Shown: positions 53,928 to 54,544 of the stretch, one piece after another
How the letters are laid out: each line of letters begins with the position of its first letter
Numbering within the stretch: position 1 is the stretch's first letter
Source: Deltaproteobacteria bacterium
GTDB lineage: Bacteria; Myxococcota_A; UBA796; GCA-2862545
Assembly (NCBI GenBank): GCA_007693595.1
Contig: REDI01000085.1
Coordinates: 1-54,544 of the forward strand
Reading direction: 5' to 3'
Length of the DNA stretch: 54,544 nucleotides
Made by a program: the position numbers and the translations under genes
Notes under the pieces: model-generated
What the model was told of the DNA's origin: nothing
Databases searched by the model: none
Seen by the model: only the letters and a program-made list of their open reading frames with translations

Positions 53928-54544
53928 TCAGTCTACCCTACCCAGGGTGAAGATCCCCGGCTCGAGCTCACCCTCGGGCGAGACGTCTTCGTAGGTGAAG
54001 CGGCCGCCGTCGACGCAGTAGGCCCACCGCTTTCCAGAGGTGGCCGAGATGATCTCGGCCCCTTCGACGGTGTAGAGGTCCTCATCGTGGATCTCGCTCG
54101 CGCTCACGATAGCGCAGTCACATCCTCGAAAGCCATCTTCGACACAGCTAGCCTCGAGCCCTGTCGAATCCTCCACGAGCTCTTCGACCACTTCGCAGTC
54201 CGCACCGAAGGTGCAGAGGAAGGGCAAGTTCACGAATAAGCGAACTTCGATCTCGGCTGCGCGCTCGACCCAGCTCTCGCCGAATACGACCCTTCCTCGT
54301 GCCCGTCCCTCGGTATCGGTGACGGTCGCCCCGGTACAGCTGCTCTCGATCTCAGAGAAGTCCAACTCGAGGCAACCAACGGAGATGTCCCAGGTCCCAG
54401 GCAGGTCCCCGCCACAGGGGCTCAGGGGGGAGCAGGTCCCGAGATCTCCGACCCGGATCGACACCCATTCGGGTGGATCGAGCCCTGGATCGGTGTCCGT
54501 GTCCGTGTCCGTGTCCGTGTCCGTGTCGCTGTCCGTGTCCGTGT
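53928..54544 (-). CDS. Surface protein with an Asp-Thr repeat linker (5' end outside the window)
   Basis: At least 205 residues; the start lies beyond the window edge. At its N-terminal end the visible frame encodes an alternating Asp-Thr tract (DTDTDS then DTDTDTDTDP), a linker often seen after the lipobox of myxobacterial surface lipoproteins. A Cys-rich beta domain follows (GDLGTCSPLSPCGGDLPG, GCLELDFSEIESSC, LCTFGADCEVVEEL, CVEDGFRGCDCAIV). No family recognised. The lipobox itself cannot be seen. Confidence 0.7.
   Translation of the reverse strand, partial: TDTDSDTDTDTDTDTDTDPGLDPPEWVSIRVGDLGTCSPLSPCGGDLPGTWDISVGCLELDFSEIESSCTGATVTDTEGRARGRVVFGESWVERAAEIEVRLFVNLPFLCTFGADCEVVEELVEDSTGLEASCVEDGFRGCDCAIVSASEIHDEDLYTVEGAEIISATSGKRWAYCVDGGRFTYEDVSPEGELEPGIFTLGRVD
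54493..54544 (+). repeat. Hexanucleotide tandem repeat (GTGTCC)n
   Basis: More than eight copies of GTGTCC run to the window end, with one variant pair (GTGTCG CTGTCC). On the minus strand it encodes the Asp-Thr tract of the partial gene. The unit is two codons, so changes in copy number keep the frame. Confidence 0.9.

Noticed and set aside
54493-54544. Repeat array considered as CRISPR
   Set aside because: The unit is 6 bases with no spacers and encodes a protein linker, so it is a simple tandem repeat.

Overview
The window is high-GC, gene-dense bacterial DNA. It looks chromosomal: housekeeping genes throughout, and no insertion sequence, phage, plasmid or CRISPR signal that I can see. 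Many predicted lipoproteins with lipoboxes, an Asp-Thr repeat linker in a surface protein, a DEG7/Nma111-like double protease, boxC, and a radical SAM protein fused to a DUF2344-like domain point to a Gram-negative of the myxobacterial/deltaproteobacterial kind. That assignment is inference from gene content; there is no rRNA in the window.

Layout. 1-5999 (mostly minus): initiator tRNA-Met with its terminator, scpA-scpB-rluB (chromosome segregation and rRNA pseudouridylation), a tandem universal stress protein, leucine dehydrogenase, and a pair of unknowns including a radical-SAM-like protein that has lost its SAM cluster cysteines. 6053-14329: a sulfatase-fold lipoprotein with Thr at the nucleophile position, a P-loop NTPase preceded by DnaA-box-like repeats, a butyryl-CoA-type beta-oxidation trio (hydroxybutyryl-CoA dehydrogenase, enoyl-CoA hydratase, acyl-CoA dehydrogenase), and a TPR protein with a damaged P-loop. 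14410-23023: two translationally coupled propeller-type lipoproteins, then sixA coupled to a DEG7-like protease/pseudoprotease. 23293-27021: a fadN-fadA operon behind a FadR-type dyad. 27133-36355: a crystallin-like protein, a DUF2188 protein whose best start signals point to a non-ATG codon, the B12/radical SAM-DUF2344 fusion, small envelope proteins, a lone boxC, and a coiled-coil membrane protein.

36446-48413 is a Trp/aromatic supercluster: trpD, two GHKL (Hsp90-like) ATPase genes, then trpC-trpF-trpB-trpA-aroF-aroA joined by 4-7 base overlaps. The GHKL pair sits inside the trp cluster. One protein has all three ATP-binding motifs; the other, much larger, has lost them. This is my best candidate for an undescribed system.

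48590-54544 is envelope-related: a tandem duplication of a 351-residue membrane-anchored protein, a Cys-rich lipoprotein with stacked inverted repeats upstream, an Mpo1-like (DUF962) protein, a PDZ lipoprotein, a secreted protein, and a gene cut by the window end that carries a hexanucleotide repeat.

The only stretch longer than 300 bases without a confident gene is 23024-23398, which holds the fadN promoter/operator region. All assignments come from reading motifs and protein sequence by eye; no database search was run.
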